Shown: piece after piece, positions 1-12,359 of the stretch
How the letters are laid out: the number at the start of each line of letters is the position of its first letter
How positions within the stretch are numbered: position 1 is the first letter of the stretch
Origin: Tritrichomonas musculus
Lineage: Eukaryota; Parabasalia; Tritrichomonadida; Tritrichomonadidae
Assembly (NCBI GenBank): GCA_039105265.1
Contig: JAPFFF010000005.1
Span: 3,147,501-3,211,500 of the forward strand
DNA: 64,000 nt
Reading direction: 5' to 3'
Translations under genes and position numbers: made by a program
Notes under the pieces: model-generated
The model's database searches: none
Seen by the model: only the letters and a program-made list of their open reading frames with translations
What the model was told of the DNA's origin: nothing

Positions 1-2478
1 ATCTACTTTATCGTTATCTGCTTTAACAGACTTAATCGTAACATCGTGTTTCTTCATAAACATCTTCTCATCTTCTAACTCTTTCAAATATTGTTGTTCT
101 ATAGTGTTTCTCATTTCGGTGAGAATAAAATAGACTGTGGAGTCGATAAACTTAATTTGTACGTTATCGGTTTTAAGTGTTGATATATTCTTGGTATTAA
201 TAACTCTAAATTTCGTTATCGAATTATCTTCTGAGTTGGGTGTATTAATCAGATCTAGCTTGTATATTGGAGCGAATCGTTTATTACCATTAGTTAAGTA
301 TGTTACGAGCTCATCTAATTCGAATCGTTTAGTAATATTCGGTACTGTTGTACAACATTAAACTATTTAGTTTATAGTTTAAGTACATTGTTTATGTAAT
401 TATTGGTAATGTTGTACAAATAGAATCCATTTACCTTACCATTAATGTCGTTAACGAAGTATGAGAACAGTGTTATTTTGTTATCTAAATCGACGACGAG
501 TAAATTATATTCTAATTTGTTTAATACAGACTTCCATTGGTTTTTAATGGGATTGTGATAGATTAACTCTGGTGGAAGTAGTTCGGTGAGATAGTTAAGA
601 TTGTTATGGATATACTCTTCACTAACAGCATTGTTGTTTATATAGAACGTTATCTCCAATCGTAACAAACATGTATCCAAACTATCGTTAATGCTGGATT
701 GTATAACCAATCCGCTATATGTGATCCGATCTTACCTCTAACTGATGGACTCTCAAATGATTGGACGAACTTGTTATAGTATTTATATCTAACTTTACCG
801 TGTTCTGTGTTATGGATGAAGGTAAGACAGTTCTTACCAACTAGTTTGTCGTTATCCATAATTACGTAGTCGCTATCGTTATTGGAACCTTCCATAACAT
901 AATCGTTATTGTCTATTAGATACTGGATCACCTCTTCTTTGTTAATGACACCAGCGAAATCTTGGGTGAAGTCGATATCGTTAAAGGATTTAATAGCTTT
1001 TTCGCTAGTAATTAAGGGGGGAGTATTTTACTTAAATAAAGAAGAATTATTTTATAATTTTCTGAGAATTACAATTATTTAACTATAAATAATAATATAT
1101 TATCTTAAATAAAGCGTTCATTAAATATTCATTGAGTTAATGATGATTTTATTTAAAAGGTGAAATATTTGACCATATATGAGCTTATTTTTATAAAAAG
1201 AAAGAATTATCTTTCAATGATACACTCATCAAAAGCAACAAAAAATTGCCTCAAGTAATTTTATACAGATATTATTACGACATATCTTACAGTAAGTCTG
1301 AAAATTTTGTAATTTAATTGACATCATATTACATTTTACGGATTAATTTTTTTTAATATGGAAATTAATTTTAAAATATGCTAAATTAACGTCAATAAAC
1401 TTTTTTTATGATATAATATTTTTTTTTTATTCATTTTATTATCTTTTTTAGATAGTGGACTAGAAATATAGAGAATGTCAAAATTTCAATACTTAAAAAA
1501 TTTGAGTATTCAAAAATTATAAAAATTGAATACTTTAAAAAAAGCAAAGCCGAGAATCGTGTGAACAATTTTATTTGCAATTAATGGAAAAATATTTATT
1601 TATTTAAAAATTTCAACAGAGTAATAGAAAGCTTTTTTCAAAAATAAATCCTTTTTATAAAATTCGATATTAATTATTGTATCAATAAATGCTTTATTAA
1701 TAAATGCTCTCTATTACTTTCTTTATTAACAAGTTATATGATTATTTTTGTAAAGAAAATTTGATTTTATTATTTCACTATTTCTCGGCTTTGCCATTTT
1801 AAATTGAAATATATGAATAAAAGAAAACTAAGTTTCAAATTGATTGGAGAATATTTTACAAATTAATTAATTGATTCACATAATTAAACCCATATATTAT
1901 ATAAATGTTAAATATCATAAATAAAACTTAACTTAAAAGTATATTTTCATTCATTTTATTTTTGTTGGATATTTGAATACTCCCCCCTTAAAGCGAATAC
2001 ATCGTTAACTGGAATCGCTGGTAATGCAACTTTAATGTACTGTTTATAGTATTCACCTTCTTTGCTACTATACGTTGGTTTAATATATCGTTTGTTAACG
2101 TAAAATATTGTGGGATTGTAATATTCGTTTAATCTTAGACGTGAGTTCTGCGAGGTACTTCGATAGATAATCGTTCTTGTTCTTGTTATGCGGATCTATT
2201 GGAACCATGTAATAGAAGATAACGTTGTCGCAGAATCTATCACTTAACGGATTAAGTTTATGGTTGTTAGCAGATCTCTCTGTGTAATCTATATCGGATA
2301 TATCGTTCCAGGTAATCGTTTTTGTGAGATTATACAACATCGTTTCCGGTTTAACGTTCTTGCGCTGTACATGCTTTAACGGAATCATTATCGAATATGG
2401 ACTAATATCGTTTAGAATAATCTCTTTACGTGTGTGGAAGTCTAGTTCGAATAATCTGGCTTCTTCTTCGTGGTTCAT
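1..2478 (-). pseudogene. Broken remains of a large unknown protein gene
   Basis: Several minus-strand open stretches (about 2478-2095, 931-650, 710-372 and from about 345 off the window edge) share a codon style rich in GTT, AAC and TCG that differs from the surrounding AT-rich DNA, so they look like pieces of one gene running off the left edge. A start-like ATG lies at 2478. I do not recognise the family; no catalytic motif stands out. Because it lies next to a virus-like element it may itself be element-borne, so I treat it as a fossil: it is broken in a few places, one of them a 972-bp transposon insertion (1016-1987). What it did is unknown. Confidence 0.55.
1016..1987. mobile_element. 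piggyBac-type MITE with TTAA target duplication
   Basis: The ends are inverted repeats (GGGGGGAGTATT at the left, AATACTCCCCCC at the right) and are flanked on both sides by TTAA (1012-1015 and 1988-1991), the target duplication of piggyBac-type transposases. The 972-bp interior is AT-rich and holds no convincing gene, so it is non-autonomous. It interrupts the coding remains on the minus strand. Confidence 0.85.
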
Positions 2479-2579
2479 GTTTCGTTTAAAGTAAAAAATT
2501 GCATGCGTAGATGATCTTGTGCTAGTTCAATACTGTAGTAAGAATAAAAAAGATAAATTAAAATTGGTTTAGAATAGTT

Positions 2580-2666
2580 GGATCGTTTATGATAAGTTCG
2601 TTGGTAATATACATTTACGATAAGTTCGTTAGTGATATACATTTATGATCGACTCTTAACGGTACA
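2580..2666. repeat. Short direct repeat pair and left flank repeat of the integrase element
   Basis: Two copies of a stretch resembling GATAAGTTCGTTRGTRATAT lie head to tail at about 2590-2645. The segment ends in GACTCTTAACGGTACA (2651-2666), which recurs with one mismatch at 12902-12917 on the other side of the integrase-bearing element. Confidence 0.6.
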
Positions 2667-3208
2667 TATAGTGCGAGCAAACCTGTAACGTTCTATTCAA
2701 AAAGTTCTATCGTTCATTCAAAAATAAATATTCTCACAAAATTAAAAAATTATTTTCATTCAAAAAGTGGTAAAAATTCAATGGACATTCAAAAAGTGAG
2801 ATTTTTTTTGCTTCATTCAAAAAGTGGGAGAAATTGAATACTCTAAGAAAAAATAATTTAATTTGGCCTTGAATTCAAAAAAATTGAGAAAAAATATTTG
2901 TGGCATAAATCAATGTTTTATACAGTTTTCTCTCTAGCTATGCAAGGCGAGGAATCTTGTAGAGTCGCATAGCAAACACATTAAAATATCAAAAAGTAAA
3001 CGATTCCTGCAAGAAATTCGCTTCAGCTTCAGATACACATACTCAATTTTGAAACGATCACGAATGACAACTTCAATAAAGCAACTATACATGCATTGGA
3101 ATATTACAGTGATAAAGATGAATGATTCCTGCAAGAAATTCGCTTCAGCTTCAGATACACATACTCAATTTTGAAACGATCAAGAATGACAACTTCAATA
3201 AAGTAATT
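2667..3208. repeat. Left terminal inverted repeat of the integrase element
   Basis: About 540 bp are repeated in inverted orientation at roughly 12360-12901. The inner part holds one full and one partial copy of a ~125-bp unit starting GATTCCTGCAAGAAATTCGC; the right TIR has two full copies plus the start of a third. Open frames seen here are translations of the repeat, not genes. Confidence 0.85.
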
Positions 3209-3310
3209 ACGCATAGATTATATTTTTAGAAAAAAAAAAAAAAAAAAAAAAAAAAATTCTCCATCAAAAATCTTCATATATACTTATTTCATTTCATCTT
3301 CTTATATCTA

Positions 3311-3775
3311 AACTGAAACCAAAATCTCAGTAGCACGATAGCTCTGGAAAAAAAAAAATATTTCAATAAAATTATTTTTTTCAGATCTCAAAAAGTGAAA
3401 ATAATTGCTACTGAGATTTTGGTCGCTTCAAAAAGTTAAAATTCAATAAAAAAAATTTATTTTATTAATTATTAGATAAACTAGGAGTTAATGGTATAAG
3501 CAGCATAGACTAACTATTGTATTTGGCCAAGGGATTGAAAATTTCTACAAATTTTTAATTTTGATCACAATATTAGAATTCGAATGAAATCAGGTTCTTT
3601 GAGTTTTGGTGGGGAAAATGTAGTCATGAGATTGTATTAACCATAGATAAGCCGATTTCCTTCGGAAAATTGCTGATTTGAGCTTAATAATTGATAGAAA
3701 ACTTGTTCAAATCCTAAAAAAATAATGAAACTTTTTGAGAAAAAGTGAAGTGCTACTGAGTTTTTGGTTTCAGTT
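3311..3775. mobile_element. 465-bp MITE, TA target site
   Basis: Ends AACTGAAACCAAAA and its mirror (about 28 nt with one or two mismatches, continuing to CTCAGTAGCAC), flanked by TA at 3309-3310 and 3776-3777, as in Tc1/mariner-derived MITEs. A third partial inverted copy of the end motif lies inside at about 3405-3425. A poly-A tract of about 30 lies just upstream (3228-3255). Confidence 0.65.
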
Positions 3776-3960
3776 TATCTATATATTTTTTATTTAAATC
3801 ATTAACAATATATATAAGAAATTGACAAAACAATTTATACATTAAATTTTAACATTTTTAAAAAGCTAATAAATAGTTTTATGAAGTTAAACATATTTTT
3901 TTGCTATTTCTTTTATTAACTTTTTCAAAGCACATATAAAACTTTTTGAATGAACTAATA

Positions 3961-4324
3961 AACCCTGACCAAAAATGTTCGACTTAACGTACATATAAAC
4001 CGCATTTTCCACTGAAAATTGACTAAAAAAACGATAAAGTGTCGAAAATTTCTTTTTTCTCTCAAAGCAATGTATTCAATTTTTCAGAAGTTTATTTTTT
4101 TAATTATCCTTTCAGTAAGCTATTTTTATACAAGGAGCCCTGGTTTTTGAAAGAAATAGCCACGCCCTTAAGAGGAATTACAACTTTCTATGGGACATGG
4201 GCTACTCTCTAAAAAAAAGAGCTTTGGAAAAAACCTTCGAATCACCATATAGGTGCATGAGAAAAAAAATGATAATTTGAATACTCTCTCAAAATTCAAT
4301 TGTCGAACATTTTTGGACTGAGTT
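3961..4324. mobile_element. 364-bp MITE, TA target site
   Basis: Inverted ends AACCCTGACC (left) and AACTCAGTCC (right, reverse complement), both continuing into AAAAATGTTCGAC, flanked by TA at 3959-3960 and 4325-4326. No coding capacity. Confidence 0.65.
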
Positions 4325-4562
4325 TAAAAAAATATAATAAAAAACTAATTTATCTTAAATAATAAAAATTATTTTAAATTCAAAATAAATGTAGATATTA
4401 AAAAATTATTTATTAATTAATCTTAATCAAAATATTCTATTTTGATAGACTTAAAAAAGGACGAAACCGCCTACCTTTTACAACATTTAAGTTTTTTTAA
4501 AACTTTCAAGAAAAGAAAGATAAAATGATAGAAAGATTAATTAAAAAAATTATTTATTTTAA

Positions 4563-4892
4563 GGGACCACTATCAAATTCTATGTTAAAAATTCTATGAG
4601 TTATCACAAAATTAATTGACTTAAAAAAAATTATTTCATGAGTATTTTTGCTATATTTTGGTATATATAAATTATATAAATTACATATCATTTATTTCTA
4701 TTCTTCTTTTAAGCCCATTCCCTTTTTTCAATAAAAATTTAAAAGTTGAAAGGAGTAAAAATTTTACAAAAATGATCGGAATGGTGAAATTTTAAAGTTT
4801 TAAACTTTTTCCGAGATAACAACTATTGAATTTTCTTTTCTATGAGTTTTCTCAATATTGAAATGTTTACAAAAAAATATGATAGTGGTCCC
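4563..4892. mobile_element. 330-bp piggyBac-type MITE
   Basis: Perfect inverted ends GGGACCACTATCA and TGATAGTGGTCCC, flanked by TTAA at 4559-4562 and 4893-4896. No coding capacity. The TIR differs from that of the 972-bp element at 1016-1987, so it is a separate family using the same target. Confidence 0.8.
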
Positions 4893-6329
4893 TTAAACAA
4901 AAAACAATATTATTTTTATCTAATTGATATAAACCAGGACTTCTAATATTAGTAAAATAATTATCTTCAACATCCTTGACTTTTTTTAAGTTGTTCAAGA
5001 CTAAAACTGAATTGAAATTTTGTTTTTGAAAAAGGTATGGAAACTCTTTTTCAATTCAATTTTATTTTATGCAAAAAAAGCTCGAATAATGATCATTTTT
5101 TATTAAAAATTAGTCCATCGTCACGTATATAATATTTGTAGCATAAATATAAAATCAAAAAAATATAATTTTAATTTTATTACCGAAAAACAAGAAAAAA
5201 ATGAAATTCAAAAATTTACAATTTTTGATCAACAGAAAAAACCTCATCAAAGTTTAATACATGTCTAATATTGTTTTATCATATTATTAACATATTTAAA
5301 AATAGTATGAAAGTGCTTAATTCAATTCTCATAAAATGCATAATGAGAAAAAAATGTTTTTTTAAGAAAAAATCAATTTAAAGATGAATGAGTCGACAAA
5401 AGTTTTTAGTTTTTTTATATGTTCTTCATTTTTTTATTTATTAAAAAATAAAATAAAAAAAGGCCATGTTTTTCGAGTGGATTTGGAGATCTTATATGAT
5501 GTTATCAATTTTTTGTATAGTTCATATCATTGATGATATGAAATTTATTATTGACCAATAAAGATGAAAATTTTTTGACCAAAAAGGTTAATTTATTTTT
5601 TTTATAGTATTTCTTCCAAAGACACAAATAAACTCAACAAAATAACTAAATAAGAGTAGTTTACAAAACAATTCTTAGGTATATCCCAGCGCAACGAGGA
5701 AAAGTAAACCATGCAAAGATAATTATTTTAGAATGTCTTTTCCTAAAGCTCAAACAAATTCAAAAAACTCACTAAATAAAAGCGATTTACAAAATAATTC
5801 TTTTATTAATTCCAGTATGTTTTATTTTTCTTATAAACAAATGAATTATCGATAGTTTTTTCATCATATCAACTATGTGCTGGAATTTGTACGATAGTTA
5901 TTTTGTAAATCGCTTTTATTTAGTAAATTTGGCGAATTTGCTTGAGTTTTAGGAAAAAATATTAAAAATGAATAATCTTTGCTTGGTTTGCTTATCCATG
6001 ATGCTTTATAATAAACAATAAAAATGGGAAAAGTGATTTGAACGAATTGGGAATAGAATTTTTAATATCAATATGAAGAAAATTAGAAAACAATTTCCTG
6101 CATAAACTCATAATTTTCAAAATTTTGAAATTCGCCTTTTAGGTAAAAAAAATTCGCCTTTTAGGTTAAAATAATTCATATCACTTGTGATATGAATATA
6201 AAAAATGATAAATTTCGAGTTCTTCCTCATGAAATATAAATTACTTATATAATCCTATTTAAAAATAATATAATTAAAAAAATAAAAAAAATTGTTTTTT
6301 GAATTAAGATAACCAGATTAGGATTCAAT

Positions 6330-7778
6330 AAAGGTATGGAAACTTCTATCCACTCGACAGATCATTTTTCTTTCAAAATATAATTTTTAAATGATAGTAT
6401 TAATGATAAATATAATATAAAAAAGACATATTTTTCGAGAGGAATTTAAGATAAAAATAAATTATTTTTTTGTAAAAAATTGAATCCTAATCTGGTTATC
6501 TTAATTCAAAAAACAATTTTATTTTATATTTTTAATTATATTATTTTTAAATAGAATTATATTAGTAATTTTTATTTTATGAGGAAAAACTCGAAATCTA
6601 TCATTGTTTATATTCATATCACAAGTGATATGAATTTTTTTAACCTAAAAGGCGATTTTTTTTTTACCTAAAAGGCGAATTTCAGAATTTTGAAAATTAT
6701 GAGTTTATGAAGGAAATTGTTTTCTAATTTTCTTCATATTGATATTAAAAATTCTATTCCCAATTCGTTCAAATCACTTTTTCCATTTTTATTGATGATT
6801 ATAAAGCATCGTGAATAAGCAAACCAAGCAAAGATTATTCATTTTTAATATTTTTTCCTAAAACTCAAGCAAATTCGCCAAATTTACTAAATAAAAGCGA
6901 TTTACAAAATAACTATCGTACAAATTCCAGCACATAGTTGATATGATGAAAAAACTATCGATAATTCATTTGTTTATAAGAAAAATAAAACATACTGGAA
7001 TTAATAAAAGAATTATTTTGTAAATCGCTTTTATTTAGTGAGTTTTTTGAATTTGTTTGAGCTTTAGGAAAAGACATTCTAAAATAATTATCTTTGCATG
7101 GTTTACTTTTCCTCGTTGCGCTGGGATATACCTAAGAATTGTTTTGTAAACTACTCTTATTTAGTTATTTTGTTGAGTTTATTTGTGTCTTTGGAAGAAA
7201 TACTATAAAAAAAATAAATTAACCTTTTTGGTCAAAAAATTTTCATCTTTATTGGTCAATAATAAATTTCATATCATCAATGATATGAACTATACAAAAA
7301 ATTGATAACATCATATAAGATCTCCAAATCCACTCGAAAAACATGGCCTTTTTTTATTTTATTTTTTAATAAATAAAAAAATGAAGAACATATAAAAAAA
7401 CTAAAAACTTTTGTCGACTCATTCATCTTTAAATTGATTTTTTCTTAAAAAAACATTTTTTTCTCATTATGCATTTTATGAGAATTGAATTAAGCACTTT
7501 CATGCTATTTTTAAATATGTTAATAATATGATAAAACAATATTAGACATGTATTAAACTTTGATGAGGTTTTTTCTGTTGATCAAAAATTGTAAATTTTT
7601 GAATTTCATTTTTTTCTTGTTTTTCAGTAATAAAATTAAAATTATATTTTTTTGATTTTATATTTATGCTACAAATATTATATACATGACGATGGACTAA
7701 TTTTTAATTAAAAATGATCAATATTCAAGCTTTTTTTGCATAAAATAAAATTGAATTGAAAAAAGTTTCCATACCTTT
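6330..7778. mobile_element. Same TIR family (copy 2), inverted inside copy 1
   Basis: 1449 bp with ends AAAGGTATGGAAAC and GTTTCCATACCTTT, flanked by a perfect 8-bp direct repeat GATTCAAT (6322-6329 and 7779-7786). It is the reverse complement of copy 1 (arms 5031-6329 and 6480-7778), so the pair forms a ~2.7-kb palindrome. Near 6482-6495 copy 2 keeps the uninterrupted sequence of the site that copy 2 itself occupies in copy 1, which shows the insertion event directly. Confidence 0.8.
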
Positions 7779-7930
7779 GATTCAATTTTTTACAAAAAAA
7801 TAATTTATTTTTATCTTAAATTCCTCTCGAAAAATATGTCTTTTTTATATTATATTTATCACTAATACTATCATTTAAAAATTATATTTTGAAAGAAAAA
7901 TGATCTGTCGAGTGGATAGAAGTTTCCATA

Positions 7931-10301
7931 GAGTATATGGAAAAAAAAAAATTATGAGACAAAATAATATTAATCACCATTTCACATAAATAGAAAAGAT
8001 TTAGAAATCTGAGATTTTGCAGTTTTATTTATCATTATAATTGATGTAGTATCATCGTATTTTTGCTTATTTTTATGAAGGTAAATTCTCAATATAATTA
8101 ATCTACATTTTTTTAAATAATGATTAATTTTGAATTTTTTAATGGTATTTTATTTTCAAACACATAATATATTATTTCCTTATAGAAAAATTTAATATAT
8201 AAGGAGTATTACATGATATATTTTAATATATGATATCATATCGAACTTATCAAAAAGTTGATAAAAAAAAGAATTAACAAAAAACTATCATTTCTTAATA
8301 ATATTTGAAATTATTTGGGTATTTGATACAGCTAATTTTTATCGTAATGGAACTAAATTTACTACAATAAGGAAAAAATAGAAAAAAATATAACCATTTT
8401 TTGTAAAAAACGTAAATAATTGAAAAAATATTGTAACACAATTTTTGAATAGTAAATATTTATTTCAAATAAATAAATAAATAAAATGATTTTAATATAA
8501 AAAACTGAGATATAACAATATTTTAAAAACATTGAAATTGAAAGGTAAAATATTTAGCCATTACAATAAGCTTATTGTATTAAAATTTGATTATTTATTT
8601 GGCAGCTTAAGGCTAAAATAATCTGCCTTATAATAGGTCAATATAAACGGTTATGTAAAATTAAAAAAAAAAATCGAATAAATATTCAATTTTAATTGAC
8701 CATAGGGAAGGCCAAAAAAAGCGGTATACGAAAAAATCGACGGTTTTTCGTATAAGAAACCGTTTTTATTCACCATATTGAAGGCCAAAAAAAAAGCGGT
8801 AAACGAAAAAATTGAAAGGTTTTCGTATAAAAATTCATTCAATTTTGAGCTTTTTTGAGATTTTTTTAATCGTTAGACGATAATATTTAACTGAAATTTT
8901 AATGATCGTGATTTATATATTTTTCAATTATTTATGATCGAAAAAAATATTTTCTAAATGTTAAAATTTAATTAAAAAAGTTACTTTTAAACGATTAAAA
9001 AATTATTAAAAAAATTAGAAAAAAACTATGTTTTTTAAAAGTATTTTTCATTTTCCACGATAAGACAAACTATAATTGAGAGGTCTGTTTCGTTTAAATT
9101 TATGCTGTAGTATTTGATATTAAATAGATATTTTTATTTCATATATATCAAAAATTAATAAAAATATTAATTTTTCACAAAATATCAATATGATTATTTG
9201 ATTTTCATTTTTCGGTTTTTACCCTGTTATTATAATGTTAAAGATGTCCACAATGGAATTCCAGAGTTTCAGTTTTGTAACTTTATGGTACATGATTTTT
9301 TTCTTACAGAAAAGAGAAAAAAATTTTTTTTGGTAAAAAAATATAATAATGCACATTAAACCTCAAGCTAAAAAAAATTACTTCCGCAAATTAATTAAGT
9401 GCATCTTATACATTTATTATTTATAATTGATGAATTGAAATATTTCATATATAATGAATTGAAAATGATTCAATTTTTTTTCAAAAAATACCAATTATTT
9501 TCAGAATGCAATGAACTTATTTCAATTTATCAATATATTCATAATATATGATTGTATATAAATTCGTTTTCTATATCATATTCTTTTGTAATCATTTTTT
9601 TCTTGTGAAAACCTAGATATAAAATATTTTTAATTTTTAATTTTTTCAATTCATCAAACATAATAAATTGACAAAACCAATTAGAAATCAATAAACACAT
9701 AATATATATTTTAATGAGAAATGACGTTCATTTGAAATTGTTTGTCTAATAGAGTTTTTTGCATTTTATTTAAGAAGAATGTGATATTCATAATTCAACA
9801 AATATATTTGATTCAAAACATTATCTTAGATATTTACAACGCATATATGATATATATTATTTTCCCCAAAATTGATAAGAATCTATTAAGGATATGTTAG
9901 GATGACCCAAAAGTGAAGTGAAAATTATGTACAAATTATTTGTAATTTTTTTTCTGTTTGTAGTAGGCTTTAGGAATTGATAATAATAAGAAACAATTAA
10001 AATCATATTACATTAATAATTATTACTTATAATACAAAAGATAATTATTATTTCAGAAAATATGCTTAAATTATTTTTTTTTTACAATATTTTTTTAGTT
10101 TATTATTTGTTTCACATCTAACTGAGAAAATGCATTTTCATTTGGATATAAAATTAGAAATTATATGAAAAACATTTATTACTAATTATTATTAGAAAAG
10201 CTCTAATATTTTGAGAAAATTTATTTATTTTTTTATCCGACCAAATATAAATTGACCATTAATTTTTTTTTGTCCATTAATTTTTTTTTTTCCATATACT
10301 C
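7931..10301. mobile_element. 2.4-kb mariner-type non-autonomous element
   Basis: Ends GAGTATATGGAAAAAA and mirror, flanked by TA (7929-7930 and 10302-10303). It sits in the right terminal repeat of copy 1 (5031-10308), splitting its GTTTCCATACC end. The interior is very AT-rich and holds no recognisable transposase; one short minus frame (8651-8842) merely translates an internal tandem repeat. Confidence 0.7.
8708..8845. repeat. Two-copy tandem repeat, ~74-bp period
   Basis: Two units starting GAAGGCCAAAAAAAGCGG (8708 and 8782) share GCGGTAWACGAAAAAAT and TTTTCGTATAA. Each unit can form a small hairpin from the GTATACGAAAAA and TTTTTCGTATAA halves. No function assigned. Confidence 0.6.
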
Positions 10302-10308
10302 TACCTTT

Positions 10309-10874
10309 TTTTTTGAATAAAAAATTTCAGAAAACTCAAATAAAAATGAGGTAAAACAATTTTTAGGGAATTTTTAATATATCTTGCATAAAAGTAAAAA
10401 TATTGATAAAAATCGGTGCTGTTTAAAAAAGTAAAAGTTTTTGTATTAGCAATTGCATCAGATCCTAAATCTAATGGAAGATATGAAAATTAATATGGAA
10501 AAATGAATGGAGACTCGATTTTTTCCTCTCTATCTTTTTGAAAAGTCAGTTTCATTTCGATACATTTATAATTTTGAATTGTAAGGTTTCTGATAGGCTT
10601 CGTTTTTGATAGTTCATAATCAATCTATTCGTTGAATCGATGATGTTTTAAAATCTCAATTTAGCAAACAACCAGGCGATATGTCGAATTTGACTAGTAC
10701 TTGCAAGCCATAAATGTTTCGTTGATAAAACCCTTTTGTAATAAATGAGTAAGTTTGTTTTGAATTCTAATTCAATTTTTTAAAAGATATTTGGTTGTTT
10801 ATATTGCTTTTTAGTGCTTTTTTCTTTTTTGTATTTATATTTGGCCTAATTCCTATTGCATTTATTTTCTGTTA
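10309..10874. other. AT-rich spacer before the integrase
   Basis: No gene, RNA or clear repeat is visible between the end of the nested element and the integrase stop codon. Confidence 0.5.
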
Positions 10875-11909
10875 TTATTTGTTCAATTCTTTTGAAAACA
10901 TAAAAAGCCGATGTAAAAGGTATGCGGTTTTGTCCTTTTTGAAGTCTATCTCTATTTTCCTTTGTGGATCATACGGAAAATCTGTTTCTTTTCCATCAAC
11001 AACCCATTTCCATTCATATCCTCTTTTCCATCTCATATTAGGATCAAAGAATACATCACATGGTCGTAGGCATTTATTGTCACATTTTAATGCCATGCTT
11101 ACTCGAATATTATTATATTGGTAGATAAATTGATGAATGTCATTTGGGCAGGTTGTGTTATCTTCGAGCTTTTGCCAGAACCTTTCGATTTTACCGTTTT
11201 GTTGCGGGTTTCCAGGTTTAATGAAGGCAGGATAAATACGATTTTCCTTTAAAAATTGGAGCATAATTTGACCTTTATTTTCACCTCCGTTGTCCGTCCA
11301 CATTATACAAGGAGGCCCATAAGTTTGAATAGCTCGATTCAAAACCTCTTTACATGCTTTCTGTGTTTTCTTTGGGAGTAGGTCATATCCCACAATAAAT
11401 CTGGAGCGATCATCAATGATACAATATAAATACATTAAATCTGGCATGCCAGCTTTAAGAAAATAATGGATGTCGGCATGCCAGATTTGATTAACGTATA
11501 TTGCTTCGAATCGGCAACGAGGCTTTTCTGTATTTTGAACTAATCTGAATTTATATAATTTATATTTTTCAAAGATTTTTCGAACATAATTAAATTTTAT
11601 ATTGGGATAATGAAGTAAAAGCGTATAATATGTTACTTTTTCGCCACAGTTTAAATATCTTTGATAAGTTAATATAATATTTTCAAATTCTTTTGGTACT
11701 TCGGCCTCTCTTCTTCCTGAATAAGAAACATATGAAATATTATTTATTGAGAATTGATATTTGAGGGCAGATACTGAGATTGGCTTAATAAAAATACCTA
11801 ATTGAGTTTCGTAATGTGTTTGATTTGCTGCTTCTTCGAGCGTTATTTGATTTTGAGATATTTGATTTGCAGCATATTGTAACCATTGTTTGCTTATTGT
11901 ATGATTCAT
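10875..11909 (-). CDS. DDE (rve) integrase of the 10.2-kb element
   Basis: The 344-aa protein has a retroviral-type integrase core: WHADIHYF supplies the first Asp (about residue 146), WTDNGGEN the second (206) and GKIERFW the Glu (242), giving the classical D,D-35-E spacing. The first ~70 residues look helical and may be a DNA-binding region; there is no clear HHCC zinc finger and no chromodomain. IIDDRSRFIVGY is typical of integrases of the IS3/IS481, Polinton and Ginger groups. It is the only gene in the element framed by the inverted repeats at 2667 and 12901 and presumably moved it. The frame is open over the usual core length. Family placement between Polinton and IS3EU-like needs a tree. 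Confidence 0.85.
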   Translation of the reverse strand: MNHTISKQWLQYAANQISQNQITLEEAANQTHYETQLGIFIKPISVSALKYQFSINNISYVSYSGRREAEVPKEFENIILTYQRYLNCGEKVTYYTLLLHYPNIKFNYVRKIFEKYKLYKFRLVQNTEKPRCRFEAIYVNQIWHADIHYFLKAGMPDLMYLYCIIDDRSRFIVGYDLLPKKTQKACKEVLNRAIQTYGPPCIMWTDNGGENKGQIMLQFLKENRIYPAFIKPGNPQQNGKIERFWQKLEDNTTCPNDIHQFIYQYNNIRVSMALKCDNKCLRPCDVFFDPNMRWKRGYEWKWVVDGKETDFPYDPQRKIEIDFKKDKTAYLLHRLFMFSKELNK

Positions 11910-12359
11910 ATATATTTATATATAAATTAATATTTATTTTGAGATAAGGACGTTTATATGTTAATTTATTTTAAATATGTTCACAAAAAGTTTAATAATA
12001 GTATTGAAAAAGTGAAAACTACTTTAATGCCAAAATGACTTGTTTGCTATGTATTTCAGAAAATAAAAATTTAAAATGGCTCTAATAAAGCACATAATTA
12101 TGGATTTATTAGTAATAATTATAAAATTTGAATATATTTTAAAAAAATCAAATAAATAAAACAGCAATTCCATCGAAACAAAATGCAATAATATTTTAAA
12201 AGAAAAAATGAAACTTAAAATGAGATTTTATTGATGATTATATGGAAAATTAGTATAAATGATTTGAATTGGTAGATGGTGAATAATGGATTAGCGATTG
12301 TTTCGAATTTCTTGCAGGAATCATTCATCTTTATCACTGTAATATTCCAATGCATGTAT

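Larger units (their letters stand above)
5031..10308. mobile_element. TIR element (copy 1) carrying two nested insertions
   Basis: The left end is AAAGGTATGGAAAC (5031). The right end is the mirror, split by the MITE at 7931-10301 and finishing at CCTTT (10304-10308). The flanks carry TTTTTGAA (5023-5030) and a near-identical stretch after 10308, in line with an 8-bp target duplication (hAT-, P- or Merlin-like). Inside are a second, inverted copy of the same family (6330-7778) and the mariner-type MITE. No transposase gene is visible. Confidence 0.65.

Noticed and set aside
10795-11124. Plus-strand 109-codon frame
   Set aside because: Antisense to the integrase gene; low-complexity Phe-rich start.
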